From NCBI GenBank assembly GCA_003427395.1, contig BFEA01000084.1, forward strand, positions 283,622 to 306,308: a stretch of 22,687 nt of DNA, read 5' to 3'. Source of the DNA: Chara braunii (Eukaryota; Streptophyta; Charophyceae; Charales; Characeae). Numbering within the stretch: position 1 is the first letter of the stretch; every line of letters begins with the position of its first letter. The notes under the pieces were generated by a model. It saw only the letters and a program-made list of their open reading frames with translations, was not told the DNA's origin and made no database searches. Of the stretch, positions 1 to 9,336 are shown one piece after another. The position numbers and the translations under genes were made by a program.

Positions 1-60
<60 letters not shown>
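1..60. repeat. (AG)n microsatellite at the window edge
   Basis: Uninterrupted AG dinucleotides fill the first 60 bases. The run starts at the first base of the window, so its true length is unknown. A contig beginning inside a simple repeat is a common assembly break point. Confidence 0.95.
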
Positions 61-61
<1 letters not shown>

Positions 62-64
<3 letters not shown>

Positions 65-163
65 TTTGATAGATTTTGCTCATCCTTTCGATGGAAGTTG
101 CGCGAGGCCAGCCGCGGCCTCGCGCAACTTCCATCGAAAGGATGAGCAAAATCGATCGAATCT
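62..163. repeat. Long hairpin: 38-bp perfect inverted repeat
   Basis: Bases 72-109 are the exact reverse complement of 116-153, with a 6-base loop (agccgc, 110-115). Pairing continues imperfectly out to about 62 and 163. A 38-bp perfect stem will not arise by chance, and there is no coding potential. It could be the core of a foldback or MITE-like element, a precursor of small RNA, or an assembly fold-over; the sequence alone does not decide. Confidence 0.9.
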
Positions 164-192
164 TCCTCTAGAACGTTGAAATATTCACTACT

Positions 193-474
<282 letters not shown>

Positions 475-482
475 CCGGGGGG

Positions 483-505
483 AGGGGAGGGAGGACCCCT
501 CCCCT
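483..505. repeat. G-rich/C-rich 9-bp hairpin
   Basis: Bases 483-491 (aggggaggg) pair with 497-505 (ccctcccct) around a 5-base loop. It sits between the (TG)n tract and the following (AATC)n tract. Together with G477-482 the strand has several G runs. Confidence 0.75.
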
Positions 506-507
<2 letters not shown>

Positions 508-542
<35 letters not shown>

Positions 543-580
543 CCAACCAATCAATCAATCAATCAATTAATCAATCAATC
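508..580. repeat. (AATC)n microsatellite
   Basis: Near-perfect AATC tetranucleotides with a few substitutions. This is the same motif as 277-330 and complementary to 376-402, so three blocks of one tetranucleotide lie within 310 bases. It is followed by a T-rich tract at about 582-670 with a run of seven C at 634-640. Confidence 0.92.
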
Positions 581-623
581 GATTTATTTATTTTTTCTAT
601 TTTTAATTTTTTTTTTCCACACA

Positions 624-1961
624 TCAAAAATCGCCCCCCCAAGTTTTCAATTTTTTTATTTTATTTTTTTGCACAGGCCTACAGCGATCGACGTGCGCAG
701 GTCGAGCGTGCGTGCGGATTTTGAGCGCGCGCCCCCGCCTGGGCGTGGCTCGGTCGCGCGGCCTCGGAGGTCGGCCGCGGACTAGGATCCTGCGGCCGCG
801 GCTGAGGAAGCCACATAGCTTTGCACTACAAGCAGATCCTAAGTTTCGTGTGCAGCCTGGCGGCTGTGTTCCTGAGTTTGCCGGAGGGGCAGTCTGGTGG
901 AACGGAGGTGGCCCTGCACCCTGAAATGGCGAAGTTGGTATCGCTAGATACGGTTGTGGTCCTCGAGGTGGCGATCCTCCTGAAAAGGCTGGAGGGGTGA
1001 AGGGAGGTCGCACGTGGCCGCCTGTTGGGTAATTACCTGCACTATTTGCTGGACGATAGTGCGGGCCTTGAGCCATCGGGGGGGGGGCAGCCTGGCCTTG
1101 TCGCGGTTGTTGATTTGGTGGAGTTGAACGAAATGTCGTGTGATTTAGTGGATGGTGCGGACACAATGGGCTATCCTCAGTGTGGTAGTACCATTTGCGT
1201 TTTTTGCACCAATCGGCTGCTTGTGAAATAAACTCCAGCTTGAATAGTTCCCCTTCTTTCTCGAACTCCAACTTCTCCTTCCATGTTTTCCTCGCTTCTG
1301 GGGCCAGATCCAATTTCACGTTCATCAACCGTGGAAAGTGGTTATCCTTTTGTGGAGGATACGTTTTCAAAATTTTGGCCATCGAGTTTTCCACGGCCCA
1401 ATGAAGATGGAACATGGCTTGCAGAGAGACCCTGATGGCCATGACCCAGAACTTACCTGCTGCCTCTCGCGCTTTAGACTCATCCAGTTCCTTCTTGGTG
1501 GCCCATCTACGAAACTGGACTGGGTAGCGAACATCTGGGCCCGCTTTCGGATCACGAAAGACAATTAGGTCAGACGCTTTGTTGATCATAAAATCTGCAA
1601 TTTCTTTTCTTGTTGCAACATAGGAAAAAACGTTAGCGCCCTCGTATTTGACCCTCCCTCTTTTCAGCGAAGAGTTGACTACTAGATTTGCGTACCAACC
1701 GTCTTCGTAGACCCGGATGAGCATCTCCTTTATCTTATTTGGGAGGGCTTTGGAGTCGTCCTGGAAAATGACGAGTATTGTTCTCTCCTTGAGCCATTTC
1801 ACCACAACATCGTCAATTTTTGGGTTAAGCTTAATCGTGGTGGATCTACCATCAACTACCACCGTCCCATGGTCTAGGCCTTCCGGGAACACCCCATCCT
1901 CTAGGCATTTTTCAACCAAATTACGAATTCGCTCTTCCTCGGGATCTACGGAGGAAGCCAT
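624..1961 (-). CDS. LINE ORF1 / Gag-like retroelement protein (probable)
   Basis: This is an open frame of 445 codons on the minus strand, starting at the ATG at 1959-1961. Residues 1-250 have ordinary globular composition (mixed alpha/beta, with basic and aromatic clusters). Residues 252-270 hold a Cys/His cluster (C252, H260, C267, H269, H270) that could bind zinc or nucleic acid. From about residue 279 to 375 the protein is Pro/Gln/Gly-rich and looks disordered. The last ~70 residues are Arg-rich and run into GC-rich then T-rich DNA, so the true C-terminus is uncertain and a splice or frame change may lie there. This order (globular, Cys/His, low-complexity tail) resembles LINE ORF1 or Gag-type RNA-binding proteins of plant-lineage genomes. 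No reverse transcriptase follows at lower coordinates, where the repeat cluster begins, so if it is a LINE, ORF2 is missing. Family assignment is my inference; a host gene of unknown function is possible. Confidence 0.5.
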   Translation of the reverse strand: MASSVDPEEERIRNLVEKCLEDGVFPEGLDHGTVVVDGRSTTIKLNPKIDDVVVKWLKERTILVIFQDDSKALPNKIKEMLIRVYEDGWYANLVVNSSLKRGRVKYEGANVFSYVATRKEIADFMINKASDLIVFRDPKAGPDVRYPVQFRRWATKKELDESKAREAAGKFWVMAIRVSLQAMFHLHWAVENSMAKILKTYPPQKDNHFPRLMNVKLDLAPEARKTWKEKLEFEKEGELFKLEFISQAADWCKKRKWYYHTEDSPLCPHHPLNHTTFRSTPPNQQPRQGQAAPPPMAQGPHYRPANSAGNYPTGGHVRPPFTPPAFSGGSPPRGPQPYLAIPTSPFQGAGPPPFHQTAPPANSGTQPPGCTRNLGSACSAKLCGFLSRGRRILVRGRPPRPRDRATPRRGRALKIRTHARPAHVDRCRPVQKNKIKKLKTWGGDF

Positions 1962-2910
1962 AGCAACACCTAAGTGGAACTTACAATTTCAACAACCGGA
2001 AAAACACGAACTATCTAACATCGATCAAAATTTTCCTAAATGTAAGGCTCAAATAAATAGGTAAAGTGGTATAGCCATACAACCAGTTGAGAGGGATCGG
2101 TCAACATTTTACCATCGTGGATTCACCACATCCCCAGGTTACCCGTTCAGTTCTTCGTGGCGCTCCTCGACATGCCCTTCTACTTGATCCTACCCTTCCA
2201 ACCCTTACGTGTTAGAGCTTGCTGCATTTCTCAGATATCGTGTTTGCCCTTCCTCTCTCCTCGCCCACCGTCTCTCCTCGCCCTCCGTCTCTCCTCGCCC
2301 TCCGTTTTCAATCGGAACTATGCGACTGACGTCGAGATTATGGCATCATGCAGTCCTTCGTTTTCGTGAGGGGGCCGGAGATCGCGCGGGTCTAGCCACC
2401 TCCACTGCATCCACGCACCGAACAACTCTTTTACTGTATGTATTTTGCGTCATACCGGTCCTTGTAACCCCAACTTCTTGGGTCGAGTCCACCCTCTATC
2501 ACAGCGTTCATGTAGATGCGCCAGTCTCCCATAACATAAGCAACTCCACCGCGCCTATGCACTGAGCAATCTTATTTTGTGCCTTACGACGCCCTAGCTT
2601 CATGTCTACCTTGACCATGCCTTGCTAACACACCAGGTCTTTTCCTTCATCCTGCCAGACGGGCGCCAAGTGACGCTCGTCAATTCGCATGTTTCACATT
2701 AGTTACAGCTCTTCTCGGGGACTCTTCTCGAAACCCTATACCTCCCTTGCACGCTTGGCGAAGGTTGGCATCCTACTGGATGCGAGGTGGTGGTCATCTC
2801 CTTCCTCCACTGTAAGCGCGGAGGAGTGAGTGATGAGCGCCAGCGGACTACTGCCGATAACGTATAGCAGAGCGCTACCAGACGCCCGTCAACGTCTCCC
2901 CCTTGCTGGC
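1962..2910. other. No gene recognised
   Basis: This could include the 5' region of the minus-strand ORF1-like gene. Open frames are short, lack recognisable domains and overlap C/T-rich DNA. The only structured item seen is the 17-bp tandem repeat at 2254-2304. Confidence 0.6.
2254..2304. repeat. 17-bp tandem repeat, three copies
   Basis: The unit tctctcctcgccctccg occurs three times in a row (2254-2270, 2271-2287, 2288-2304); the first copy differs by one base. It is pyrimidine-only on the plus strand apart from single G and A bases. Confidence 0.9.
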
Positions 2911-3052
2911 TTTTTTTTTTTTTTTTTTTGGAAAGCTTGAACGTATATTGCAAAAATTATTGGAACGAGGCCGGGGACCTGACAATTCAACCCGGGGTTA
3001 TCCTGGCAACCTCAGCTAGTTTCGCTTACGAACCAAGCTGAACTACTAAGCC
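2911..3052 (-). mobile_element. tRNA-derived SINE-like element with poly(A) tail
   Basis: Read on the minus strand, a tRNA-like head starts at about 3052. It has an A-box-like motif TAGTTCAGCTTGG (complement of 3033-3045), a 12-bp imperfect hairpin (3011-3040), and a B-box-like GGGTTGAATTG about 50 bases further on (near 2983-2993). It then runs through a short body and ends in 19 uninterrupted A (T on the plus strand, 2911-2929). Head, both internal pol III boxes in the right order and a 3' A tail are the signature of a tRNA-related SINE. Against it: the B box has lost one base relative to the usual GGTTCGA form, and I see no target-site duplication. Confidence 0.5.
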
Positions 3053-3357
3053 TATTGTTCAGGATATGCTGAAAACCGGGTCCAGCATCCCCTCCTGCTA
3101 AGCTTTCCAAAATGTAAGCTTTGACGCACAGAGTAAAAAAGATAAGCTCATTGCCTCTCAAGATATTTCCTGTGTACTGAGGCTGGCCCATAAGAGCCCA
3201 GTTTCCCTTACTTCCAATATTCAGACTAAGTAAATTTATGGCTGCCCAGAAAAATTATTTATGTGCTCACGCAGCCCCCAGCTCATGAAGTCTCAATAGT
3301 AGCCCTATCGGACCTAAGATCGGTCCTGCCGCTACACACAAGCTGTCGTCTGAGTTC

Positions 3358-3660
3358 AACTTTTGTAGAAGACGCTGCAAGTGAAAAGGATGTAAGCATT
3401 GTATAGTTATAGCTACCGTCGAGCATCTGCCGCCTATGTTTCTCAACAGGCCCGGTCTTGATGCCACCCGCCTAAGCAGACGGGCTCGGTAGTTCAACAT
3501 CACAAGTGTCATTTCTGTAGAAGATGTAGAGTTCGTACTTGTTGTGGCTTATACTTATAGGTCAGGTTGACGCAGTAATCGCTACCTGTGTTTCCCGACA
3601 GGCCCGGTAACATACCACCCACCATACGGGCTTTGACAGCTTGGCTTGGCTGTGAAAGCA
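3358..3660. repeat. Diverged ~153-bp tandem duplication
   Basis: Two adjacent copies share well-placed blocks. tgtagaaga lies near 3363 and 3516. The blocks tttctcaacaggcccggt and tttcccgacaggcccggt lie near 3437 and 3590, each followed by matching ccaccc...acgggct stretches. The offset is about 152-153 bases throughout. Other parts have diverged strongly, so the duplication is old. Confidence 0.6.
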
Positions 3661-3889
3661 ATGCCAAAGCCAACACTCCACGCCCCTGAAACTGCCGAAA
3701 CGCTCCCACAGCTGCTGCAGATTCTCCCACTATCTACAATAGCGCCGCTACGGGGAGTACAGGATCGATTGGCACTGTCTACAACATAGACTACACTAAA
3801 TTCAAATAAGAGTTACCAAACTACCACTTCATCTGGAATGCAAGACAAATTGATCTAACTAGAGCCTCAGAATAGACACGATCAGGGCA

Positions 3890-4050
3890 GAACCATCCAA
3901 CCACTGTGGAGAATAAACTACGATGGAGAGCAGAGCCATGAACCACCGGTATTACTTATGAAAACGATCCAACCGCAGAGAGGGGAGCCATGAACAACGA
4001 CTCTCAAATGACAACGATCCAGCTACAGTGCAGCGGGGAACAATGAACAA
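3890..4050. repeat. Degenerate ~50-70-bp repeat units (tentative)
   Basis: Related phrases recur: aaccatccaaccactg, aacgatccaaccgcag and aacgatccagctacag. Each is followed 20-40 bases later by a variant of gggagccatgaac. This suggests three decayed tandem copies, but spacing is irregular and the similarity is modest. Confidence 0.35.
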
Positions 4051-4777
4051 GAGATCCCGGTGGACTCACCAGGCCGTATGAAATCACGTGAGGAGAATTC
4101 ACAAGACCTTATGAATCTACCCTTGAATACAATATTGGCTAGGTGCATGGTAAGTTCTTAGACAACAAGGGACATTCGGATTGACAGGAAGATTTGCACC
4201 TAAATACTTCCAACATCCAACTTGTCAAGAGATGCTATCTGTTATGCCACTCATCCTCATACACATCCTACAGGAGCAGTAACAAAAGCTTAATGAATCC
4301 GACCTTAATTACCGACAAATTCATCAAAAACAACCAGCAGATAATTACCGAAGCTCAACAAGCAATCTAGCAACTCATCACTGCTAAAATGAAAGACAAT
4401 CCTTCGAATTACAATTAGATACAGATAAAGGGTCACAACTGGATATCTCAAGAATTGATATTATCAATGCTCAACATTCTATCCGAAGTGCACAGTAATT
4501 CAGCAGCGCCCCTGGAGAAACGTCAACAGTTTTCCGAGGTAAAAGGTTTGTAAAACCAGCCTTGGTTACAGCCAGATACACCGTATGTAGTAAGAAGCGC
4601 CGAGTCAAATTCCACGGAGGGACGAAGCATATGCGTCAGAACAGAAGAGACAATTGATGGGGTTAGAGTTAAACTAGTCCTGAGCGTCTTGAGGAAAATA
4701 TTATTAAAAAAGAATAAATCCAATTCCAATATTGACTGCAAAATCAACCACACCAAAGTTCTGCGAAAATCGACAGG

Positions 4778-6114
4778 TGTTATGACCCTGGCCAATTTCG
4801 AGATACACATCTACCGGAAAGTATAATGTCATCCAATTGCAGAAAGAAATAAATGAACTTGAGAGGAGAGAGAGAGGATTAGAAGAAGAAGGAGAAGTAA
4901 GAAAGAAGAAGAAGAGATGTACACTAACAAAGACAATGACAAGGCTCTTCTTCTTCGCCCAACAATCTCCTCCTCCTTATCTCTCCCTTCTCTTATTCAT
5001 ACAAGAAATCATAATACAATGTTGAATGACTGATCTTGAATCAATGTCTGAGTCCCTCTTCTACTGCAGGTATCACTTAGGGTCCACCATAGCCATAACT
5101 GCCTCTCCCACTCTTCACTCTCATAGGCCGAGGCTATGGCGGACTACTGGGCTCTGCTCAGATGCCAAAAGGACAACCCAAAGCAGCTATGGCTGCTCTA
5201 GCTCAGGCCGCCATGCTTGACCCTGCCCTGAAGCTTCTTGGTGTAGCTCTCCCCAGCTAGGGACTCCCTGCTGCAGCGCCCACCAAGGTGATGAAGATGG
5301 CTGCCACCATAGCCAGGTAAGTACCCCTGGCGCTCCTCCCCCTTCCTTCCTTCTTCCTCCTTCTTCCTCCCTTGTGTCCTTCTCCTTCCTTCCCAGCAGC
5401 GCTGCTCTAGCTTAGCGCTGCTCCAGCCAGCGCTCCACCAGTGTGTCGCCAAACTTGCAAACCGAAAAAGAGGCCGGACTCTCCACCCGACAAGAAGATA
5501 TAGCGGCCTGCTTTGCCTCTTGGGCGGTGACTTCCAGGCCGCTCGACCTCCCAAGCAACCGGTACCTCCTCCCTTTCGGAGGGAAACATCATTGCAGACT
5601 CTGATATTGCCTGTACAGGCCCTAGACCCAGACTAGTTAGACTGATATCCGCCGAGACCTAACCTACAACTACTGGGCCTCTTAAAAAAATGCCACTTTT
5701 GTCTTCTTCTGCTCGGCCTCTGGTACCTGCACATCTACCCCTTCCAGGTGCGGTAGCGGCCTACCCGCTACTTGAGTGTTTTTCCCCGCTGCAACCCCTC
5801 AATGTCAAGGCCACAGGTAAGTACCGGCCCTGAGGGCCCAACGGACGAGCAAGTGCCCTGACGGGCCACACACATACTCATGCCAACCACCACTCAGACA
5901 GGCACAGTTACACACACACCCAAGCCAACCAACACTCAGACAGGCATAGTCATGCACACACTCAAGTCATCCAGCACTCAGACAGACATGCAGTTCAGCA
6001 AGCGTGCACACACAGACTTAGTAGCAAGCGGGAAACTCAACAGGGCATTCAGTCTATGGGCAAAACTCAGAAATGAGTTGTGTGTTTCAGTCCATCTATG
6101 GACGGGTCATCACA
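4778..6114 (-). repeat. 3' LTR, full length (1337 bp)
   Basis: It begins tgttatgaccc and ends gggtcatcaca on the plus strand (imperfect 11-bp inverted ends, TG...CA). The first 731 bases match 13085-13800. The remainder, the U3 side, has no partner because the other LTR is truncated. A purine-rich PPT abuts the 6114 end, which fixes the boundary and the minus orientation. Contents include a GAA/GA-rich stretch at about 4857-4915, a TATATC motif read on the minus strand near 5497-5503, and three 42-bp repeats at 5891-6000. A 15-bp segment near 5407-5421 is absent from the other LTR. Confidence 0.93.
5891..6000. repeat. 42-bp tandem repeats in LTR U3
   Basis: The motif cactcagaca recurs at 5891, 5933 and 5975, an exact 42-base period. 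The first two units share most of the following CA-rich sequence and the third is partial. Repeats in U3 of LTR elements often act as enhancers; that role is inferred. Confidence 0.75.
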
Positions 6115-6130
6115 CTACTCCCCCCTCAAG
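6115..6130 (-). promoter_or_regulatory. Polypurine tract (PPT)
   Basis: On the minus strand cttgaggggggagtag lies directly before the LTR start TGTGATGACCC. A G-rich purine run abutting the 3' LTR is the plus-strand primer site of LTR retroelements. Its position fixes the LTR end at 6114. Confidence 0.88.
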
Positions 6131-6268
6131 AGCGAGGTCCTTCGAGCGAGTTACTCATGCCGAGTCCTCCACAAACGCATCGTAGGCGAGCAAGGCAAAG
6201 TGATTCCTAGAATACTTTCTTGCAGTGAGCCTTGCAGAGATCTTAATTACAACATTAGTGGTGATTTG

Positions 6269-7000
6269 TCACTCGTATGCTTTGACAACACGCGGTGCAC
6301 CGCATAGCAGTTCTTGTTTGGAAATCGAGTACAGATCGTCTAATGGGTGATACATGAAGTGAACCTGGTACTGTCTGTTGCGTCCCTTCCCATCGTGCTG
6401 TTTGATCCTGTCTATCTCATGCCCGCCTTTGATCGCGCGAGGGATCATATATTCGCGATAATCGAATGTCTTAGCATCACGGTGGAGGTATAGTTTGGAG
6501 GCGTGGAACACAGGATATGTGTGCAGATGGGCTGACACATCAACTACGTACGAAGGGCTAAAGTGATCTTCACCAATCACATCCAAAACTTCCCAGGGCC
6601 CGTAGTAGAGTGGGAGAAGTTTGCGTGAGACTCCCTCTTCTTCCGAGAATTCAGACATCTTGACCCAGACATAGCTTCCTACTTGAATATCCGACGGTCG
6701 GTGCTTGTTGTTCGCATGATGAATAATGGCGTGCTGTCGCTTGGTCATAGCTGTAATGACAACTTTGAGCAAGCGATCATGCTTGGCCCTGAAGCCAGGT
6801 CTGCCAGGTGTTAAACCAGCTGACTGCTCAGGGAATAGGTAAGAAAGCGGATTCCGGATCTGCCAACCGTAATGCAGTCTGTTGGGGTCCATGTGGGTGG
6901 CGAAGTGGACGGAGTTGTTGTACAACCCCTTAACGGAATACAACTCTTCATCCCAAGTTTCTTGATCCGGAATAATCAAAGCCCGAAGAAGTTGAAACAC
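6269..7000 (-). pseudogene. pol: pol: integrase C-terminal part with GPY/F and chromodomain-like region
   Basis: This is the last open segment of pol, 243 residues from an internal Met at 6998-7000 to the stop at 6269-6271; the Met is not a genuine start. Early residues continue the integrase core (a QETWDEEL-type stretch and the YNNSVH region). Around residues 128-137 lies LPLYYGPWEVLDVIG, the GPY/F module of gypsy integrases. The final ~50 residues (GGHEIDRI ... QYQVHF..HP..D...SKQEL...APRVVKAYE) have the spacing of a chromodomain, which in chromoviruses steers integration to marked chromatin. The upstream segment is in the same frame, separated only by TAG codons at 7022-7024 and 7154-7156. 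The PPT lies 138 bases downstream. Confidence 0.9.
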
Positions 7001-7024
7001 GGTCTGGTTGATCTCCTCAGCCTA

Positions 7025-7366
7025 ACCGTTGGCTTCGGGGTGTCGGCCAAATGTCATACACAGCTTGATCCCCAACTGAGACGTGAAGTCCTTCCATTCA
7101 ATACTAATGAAGCGCGGATCCCGATCGCTCACAAGAGTTTTCGGGGTTCCGAACTACAGAATGTACTTCTGTTGGAATTCACGAATCACCAGTTCTGTTG
7201 GGGCATGAGGTGGCAAAGGGATCAGGTTGAGGAACTTAGAGAATCGGTCAACAATCACCATGACCTGTGAGTAGCCGTTCTTACTTACCTTTCCCATGTC
7301 GGTGAAGTCGATGGAGACAGACTCCCCGGGACCATCGGGAATGGGTAGGGGTGTGAGTAGCCCCAT
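7025..7366 (-). pseudogene. pol: pol: integrase catalytic core, broken by stops
   Basis: This is the same reading frame as the segments on both sides. It contains the integrase core: the first Asp in SIDFTDM, the region VDRFSKF, the second Asp in LVSDRDPRF, and the Glu in PEANG just before the TAG at 7022-7024. The D,D,E triad therefore seems retained although the frame is interrupted at 7154-7156 and 7022-7024. Integrase inserts the element cDNA into host DNA. Because residues are preserved while stops accumulate, this is decay of a once functional enzyme. Confidence 0.88.
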
Positions 7367-7396
7367 CGGCTTTTGTCTGTATGGTTTGATTCGTTG

Positions 7397-8474
7397 TTAG
7401 ACTTGACATTCAACCACAAACTTTTCAGCAGTCCCTTTCATGCCAGGCCAATCAAACTGTCTCAGCAAATTTGCTTACGTTTTTGCCATGCCGACGTGTC
7501 CGCTCCGGCCATGAGCCACATCCAAAACGTGTGTGCGGAGAGGCTCATGGTTGGGCACACACAAATGGTCGTGGTTCCCGTAGCGACGAAAAATCAGTCC
7601 TCCATACTCGTGAAAATCAGACTGACTACTAGGATCAACCCGCAACCGCTCAAGGATGGAACTACGTTCCGGATCCTTGGCTGTCTGCTCTACGAGCTCC
7701 TCCTTCAGTTTTTTCCGGAGTTCGTAGGATTTCACAAGGCAAGTCATGTACTCAGGGTGACTTGACAATGCATCAACGACTCGATTATAACAACCCTTTT
7801 TGTGTCTTAATTCAAAATTGAAGATGTCAATCTCACGAAACCAGCGAAGCAAGGTAGGGGACAAGGTAGTTTGCTGTTTGATCCACTTCAAAGTCTGATG
7901 ATCTGAGAAGACTTTGAAGTGGCATCCCAAAACATAGTGTTTCCAGTGATCCAATGCCATACGCAAAGCATAGAGCTCGCGCATGTAGGTGAAAATGACT
8001 ACCTTTACGTTGGGCATGTGTTTGCTGTAGTACTCGAGTGGCCGCAAGCCATCCCTGTCATCTTGTTGCAACACTGCACGTATTCCATACTGACTTGCAT
8101 CCGTAGGAACTGCGAATGTCAGTTTGGGATCTCCAATGCGGAGTACTGGGTAACTTACCAAGGCGTTCTTCAAGGCTTGAAAAGCGGTCGTGCACGCGGT
8201 GTCCCAAGAGTAGGGAACATTCTTACTTGTTAGTCGAGACAATGAACACGCAACAATGGAGAAGCGGGGCACAAACTTCCAATAGTATGACGCGAGACCA
8301 AGAAAAGAACACAGTTCGCAAATGTTCACGGGCTGAGGCCAGTTGCGTATGACCTCCACCTTGGTTGCTTCAGGCTCTAGGCCTGCAGCAGACAACCGGT
8401 GCCCAAGATAGATGATACTATCCTTCCCAAACTCAGATTTCTCTAAGTTGAGATAAATTTGCGTCTTCTTGAGG
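7397..8474 (-). pseudogene. pol: pol: RT thumb/connection, RNase H and integrase zinc-binding region
   Basis: The open segment runs from the adapter to a TAA at 7475-7477 and continues in frame to another TAA at 7397-7399. The first six codons of the apparent ORF starting at 8491 (MCIRDS) are adapter; genuine sequence starts with LKKTQIYLNLEK at 8473. RT palm-to-connection motifs follow (YLGHRLS, SFLGLASYYWKFV). RNase H has its acidic residues at TDAS (D131 of the apparent ORF), RELYAL (E172), FSDHQTL (D197) and VVDALS (D240). The end holds HGRSGH, the two histidines of the integrase HHCC finger. The first Cys of the finger is in VECQV just after the first TAA, and the second Cys position coincides with the TAA at 7397. 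RNase H degrades the RNA strand of the RNA/DNA hybrid. Confidence 0.9.
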
Positions 8475-8512
8475 CTGTCTCTTATACACATCTAGATGTG
8501 TATAAGAGACAG
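8475..8512. other. Nextera (Tn5 mosaic-end) mate-pair junction adapter: synthetic, assembly artefact
   Basis: The 19-base Tn5 mosaic end CTGTCTCTTATACACATCT (8475-8493) is followed directly by its exact reverse complement AGATGTGTATAAGAGACAG (8494-8512). This 38-bp palindrome is the circularisation junction of Nextera mate-pair libraries. Its translations (MCIRDS on one side and CLLYTSRCV on the other) are well-known contamination signatures in protein databases. It sits inside the RT domain at the point where the catalytic YxDD should be. The sequences on its two sides were therefore joined by library construction, and the intervening RT sequence is missing. Confidence 0.98.
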
Positions 8513-9333
8513 AGGTAGACCACCACGAACCGACCGATCTGTTCGCGGAGGACTTTGTCCATGAGGCTTTGGAAGGTGGCCGGTGCGTTCGTGAGACCGA
8601 AGGGCATTACGGTAAACTCGTAAAGCCCATCGCGTGTTTTGAATGCAGTCTTGTGGTGGTCCGCAGGATCGACTTCAATCTGGTGGTAGCATGACTTGAG
8701 GTCGATCTTGGAGAAGACCTTGCACCCACCTGTGACATCAAGCAAGTCATCTATACGAGGCAATGGATAAACATTCTTTCTTGTGATGCGGTTTAGACCG
8801 CGATAGTCAACACACATCCGGAGTTTACCTCCTTTCTTTGGAACAAACGACACAGGAGCACCAAATTCAGATTCGCTAGGCTTGATCCACCCCTTGTCAA
8901 TCATCTCATCAATCTGTCGCCGGCGTTCCTCCAACTCGCCGGGTCCCATTCGGTACACGCAGCCCTTTGGAGGAACAACACCTTCAACCAACTCGATGGT
9001 GTGTCGGACCGATCGCTTGGAGACTCCACGTGGCTCGGCCAGGACTTCTGGAAACCGATCGAGGAGGTTTTGGATGCCTGGTGGGACCGGTGGGGGTGGG
9101 GGATTAGCAAAGGGATCGCCTAGATCCGGTCGCAAGTCACGTATAGAGACGACCGAATTTGAAGTAGGATCATTTGGACCATTAGAGGGTGGAGAAATAG
9201 AGGTGCTAGAAGTAGAAGTACTAGAAGTGGGGTCAGTAGTCGAAGTAGTAGTGGTATTAATCGCAAAAGTAGATGGCATATGGGTAGGACGAACAAAGGC
9301 AACATACAACTGTTCTTCCTCCTTGTGCTTGCG
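8513..9333 (-). pseudogene. pol: pol: reverse transcriptase N-terminal half, cut before YxDD
   Basis: The genuine part runs from just after the TGA at 9334-9336 to 8513. The apparent ORF begins at an internal Met (9309), which is not the real start. Residues 20-75 are Thr/Ser/Pro-rich linker. From about residue 85 it is a typical gypsy [42 protein letters not shown], motif [13 protein letters not shown] with catalytic D203, and motif [14 protein letters not shown]. It ends ...RFVVVYL, then adapter residues 267-275. The two Asp of motif C (YxDD) are absent at the exact join. RT copies the element RNA into cDNA. The missing YxDD reflects the assembly join rather than a natural deletion. Confidence 0.93.
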
Positions 9334-9336
9334 TCA

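Larger units (their letters stand above)
3053..4777. other. Non-coding stretch, no gene recognised
   Basis: No frame shows a known domain; short frames are scattered over both strands. The stretch holds the diverged tandem duplication at 3358-3660 and weakly repeated motifs at about 3890-4050. It ends at the low-coordinate edge of the retrotransposon LTR. Confidence 0.6.

Noticed and set aside
2911-3052. Functional tRNA gene on the minus strand
   Set aside because: No proper acceptor stem or anticodon arm, a shortened B box, and a poly(A) tail; a SINE fits better.
8482-8491. ORF start MCIRDS as a genuine RNase H protein start
   Set aside because: These codons lie in the synthetic adapter; the real protein is continuous with RT upstream.
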